Below, piece after piece: positions 42,611 through 43,297 of a DNA stretch of 43,297 nucleotides. The DNA lies in contig JAIRYI010000031.1 in the NCBI GenBank assembly GCA_031267815.1, positions 1 through 43,297 of the forward strand, written 5' to 3'. Source of the stretch: Desulfarculales bacterium (lineage in GTDB: Bacteria; Desulfobacterota; Desulfarculia; Desulfarculales; Desulfarculaceae). The position numbers and the translations under genes were made by a program. The notes beneath the pieces are model-generated. The model was not told the DNA's origin and searched no databases. It saw only the letters and a list, made by a program, of their open reading frames with translations. The first letter of the stretch is position 1; each line of letters begins with the position of its first letter.

Positions 42611-43297
42611 ATAATGACTGTTTAACCCAAAATATGCTTCCTGTGCTGGTCAGCCCCCGTTTTCCGGAAAACATTGGCGCGGTGGCCCGGGTTTGCGCCA
42701 ACATGGGTCTGGGCCCCATGCGCCTGGTGGCCCCGGAGCGTTTATGGCCCGTTCCCATGGAACGGCTGGCCACTCCGGCCGGGCGGCCCTGGCTGGAAAG
42801 TTTAAGCGTATATCCGGATCTGGCTTCCGCTCTGGCCGACTGCCTGCTGGCCGCCGGGGCCAGCGCCCGGGTGGGCAGGGACCGGGGTTTTCTGACCACG
42901 CCCCGCCAGGCCGCGCCCCATATCCTTGCCCGGGCCGCCCTGGGGCGGGTAGCCCTGGTCTTCGGCCCGGAAGACACCGGCCTGACCACCGGCGATCTGG
43001 ACTTGTGTTCTTTTACGGTCACAATTCCCACCGCCGGCCACGCTTCCCTCAATCTCAGCCAGGCGGTAATGGTGCTGGCCTATGAGATGCGCCTCCAGGC
43101 TCTGGCCCAGGCTGAACCCGAACCCGCCCGGATAATACCGGCCCCTCTGGAGGAGCAATTGAGCCTGCGCCAACATTTACAGCAGGCTTTCGCGGCCATC
43201 AAAGTCATCAATCCGGAAAACCCGGAACACTTCATGCGGCCCTATAAACTCAGCCTGGAACGGGCCGGGCTGTCCCGCCGGGAAGTCCGGGCCTGGC
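42601..43297 (+). CDS. trmJ: tRNA (cytidine/uridine-32-2'-O)-methyltransferase TrmJ-like, 3' end outside window
   Basis: The frame runs from ATG 42601 to the window edge, giving at least 232 residues. It shows the SPOUT-knot marks of the TrmH/TrmJ family: VSPRFPENIGAVARVCANMG near the start, LVFGPEDTGLT in the middle, and IPTAGHASLNLSQAVMVLAYEM at the knot. The order and the Ile-Pro-Thr motif point to TrmJ, which methylates the 2'-hydroxyl of residue 32 in tRNA anticodon loops using SAM. An alternative start is ATG 42634, just before the first motif. TrmJ is usually about 240-260 residues, so little is missing. It overlaps the hydrolase gene by 10 bases. Confidence 0.85.
   Translation, partial: MAIDNDCLTQNMLPVLVSPRFPENIGAVARVCANMGLGPMRLVAPERLWPVPMERLATPAGRPWLESLSVYPDLASALADCLLAAGASARVGRDRGFLTTPRQAAPHILARAALGRVALVFGPEDTGLTTGDLDLCSFTVTIPTAGHASLNLSQAVMVLAYEMRLQALAQAEPEPARIIPAPLEEQLSLRQHLQQAFAAIKVINPENPEHFMRPYKLSLERAGLSRREVRAW

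Overview
The window reads as an ordinary stretch of chromosome from a Gram-negative anaerobe, most likely a deltaproteobacterium (Desulfobacterota). The signs are: a TonB-dependent receptor and a SPOR lipoprotein (outer membrane); paired b'/b ATP synthase subunits with the F0 a and c genes absent; the order zapB-zapA-6S RNA-rny; a stand-alone IMP cyclohydrolase in place of bifunctional PurH; a DUF362 ferredoxin; HemW; and a single-domain GlmU beside GlmS. This placement is inferred from gene content only. No phage, insertion sequence, CRISPR array, rRNA or tRNA was seen.

Layout. 1-7300: the end of a LysM cell-wall protein; a DUF362 iron-sulfur protein; hemW; the decayed end of a cyclase-family gene; a BtuB-like receptor under a complete cobalamin riboswitch with its own terminator; a TPR-SPOR lipoprotein; and a 30-residue basic ribosomal-type peptide. 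7700-13200: panE-panB, then zapB-zapA, 6S RNA, rny and a YmdB-type phosphodiesterase. 13200-17700: malate dehydrogenase, purC, an MFS transporter and two unrecognised, translationally coupled proteins. 17950-26300: a PpiD/SurA-type chaperone, a bactofilin and the ATP synthase genes b'-b-delta-alpha-gamma-beta-epsilon. 26500-29100: glmU (uridylyltransferase domain only) and glmS. 29100-29620: a gene-free block of direct repeats, G-runs and hairpins. 29790-32870 (minus): purH (cyclohydrolase only), a purD-purE fusion and tsaC. 33100-38300: HD-domain protein, ddl, a diguanylate cyclase, an RpoD/RpoS-type sigma factor and an overlapping lipoprotein. 38350-43297: Smr protein, tyrS, a small DnaJ-like protein, a metallo-beta-lactamase-fold hydrolase and the start of trmJ.

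The genes serve cell envelope supply (GlmU/GlmS, Ddl, LysM, SPOR), division (ZapA/ZapB, bactofilin), RNA turnover and polymerase control (RNase Y, 6S RNA, sigma factor), purine and pantothenate synthesis, energy conversion and cobalamin uptake. I found no convincing new multi-gene system. The least explained parts are the 29.1-29.6 kb repeat and hairpin block with its dispersed relatives, the coupled unknown pair at 16.4-17.7 kb, and the PurD-PurE fusion with unusual residues in its PurE half.
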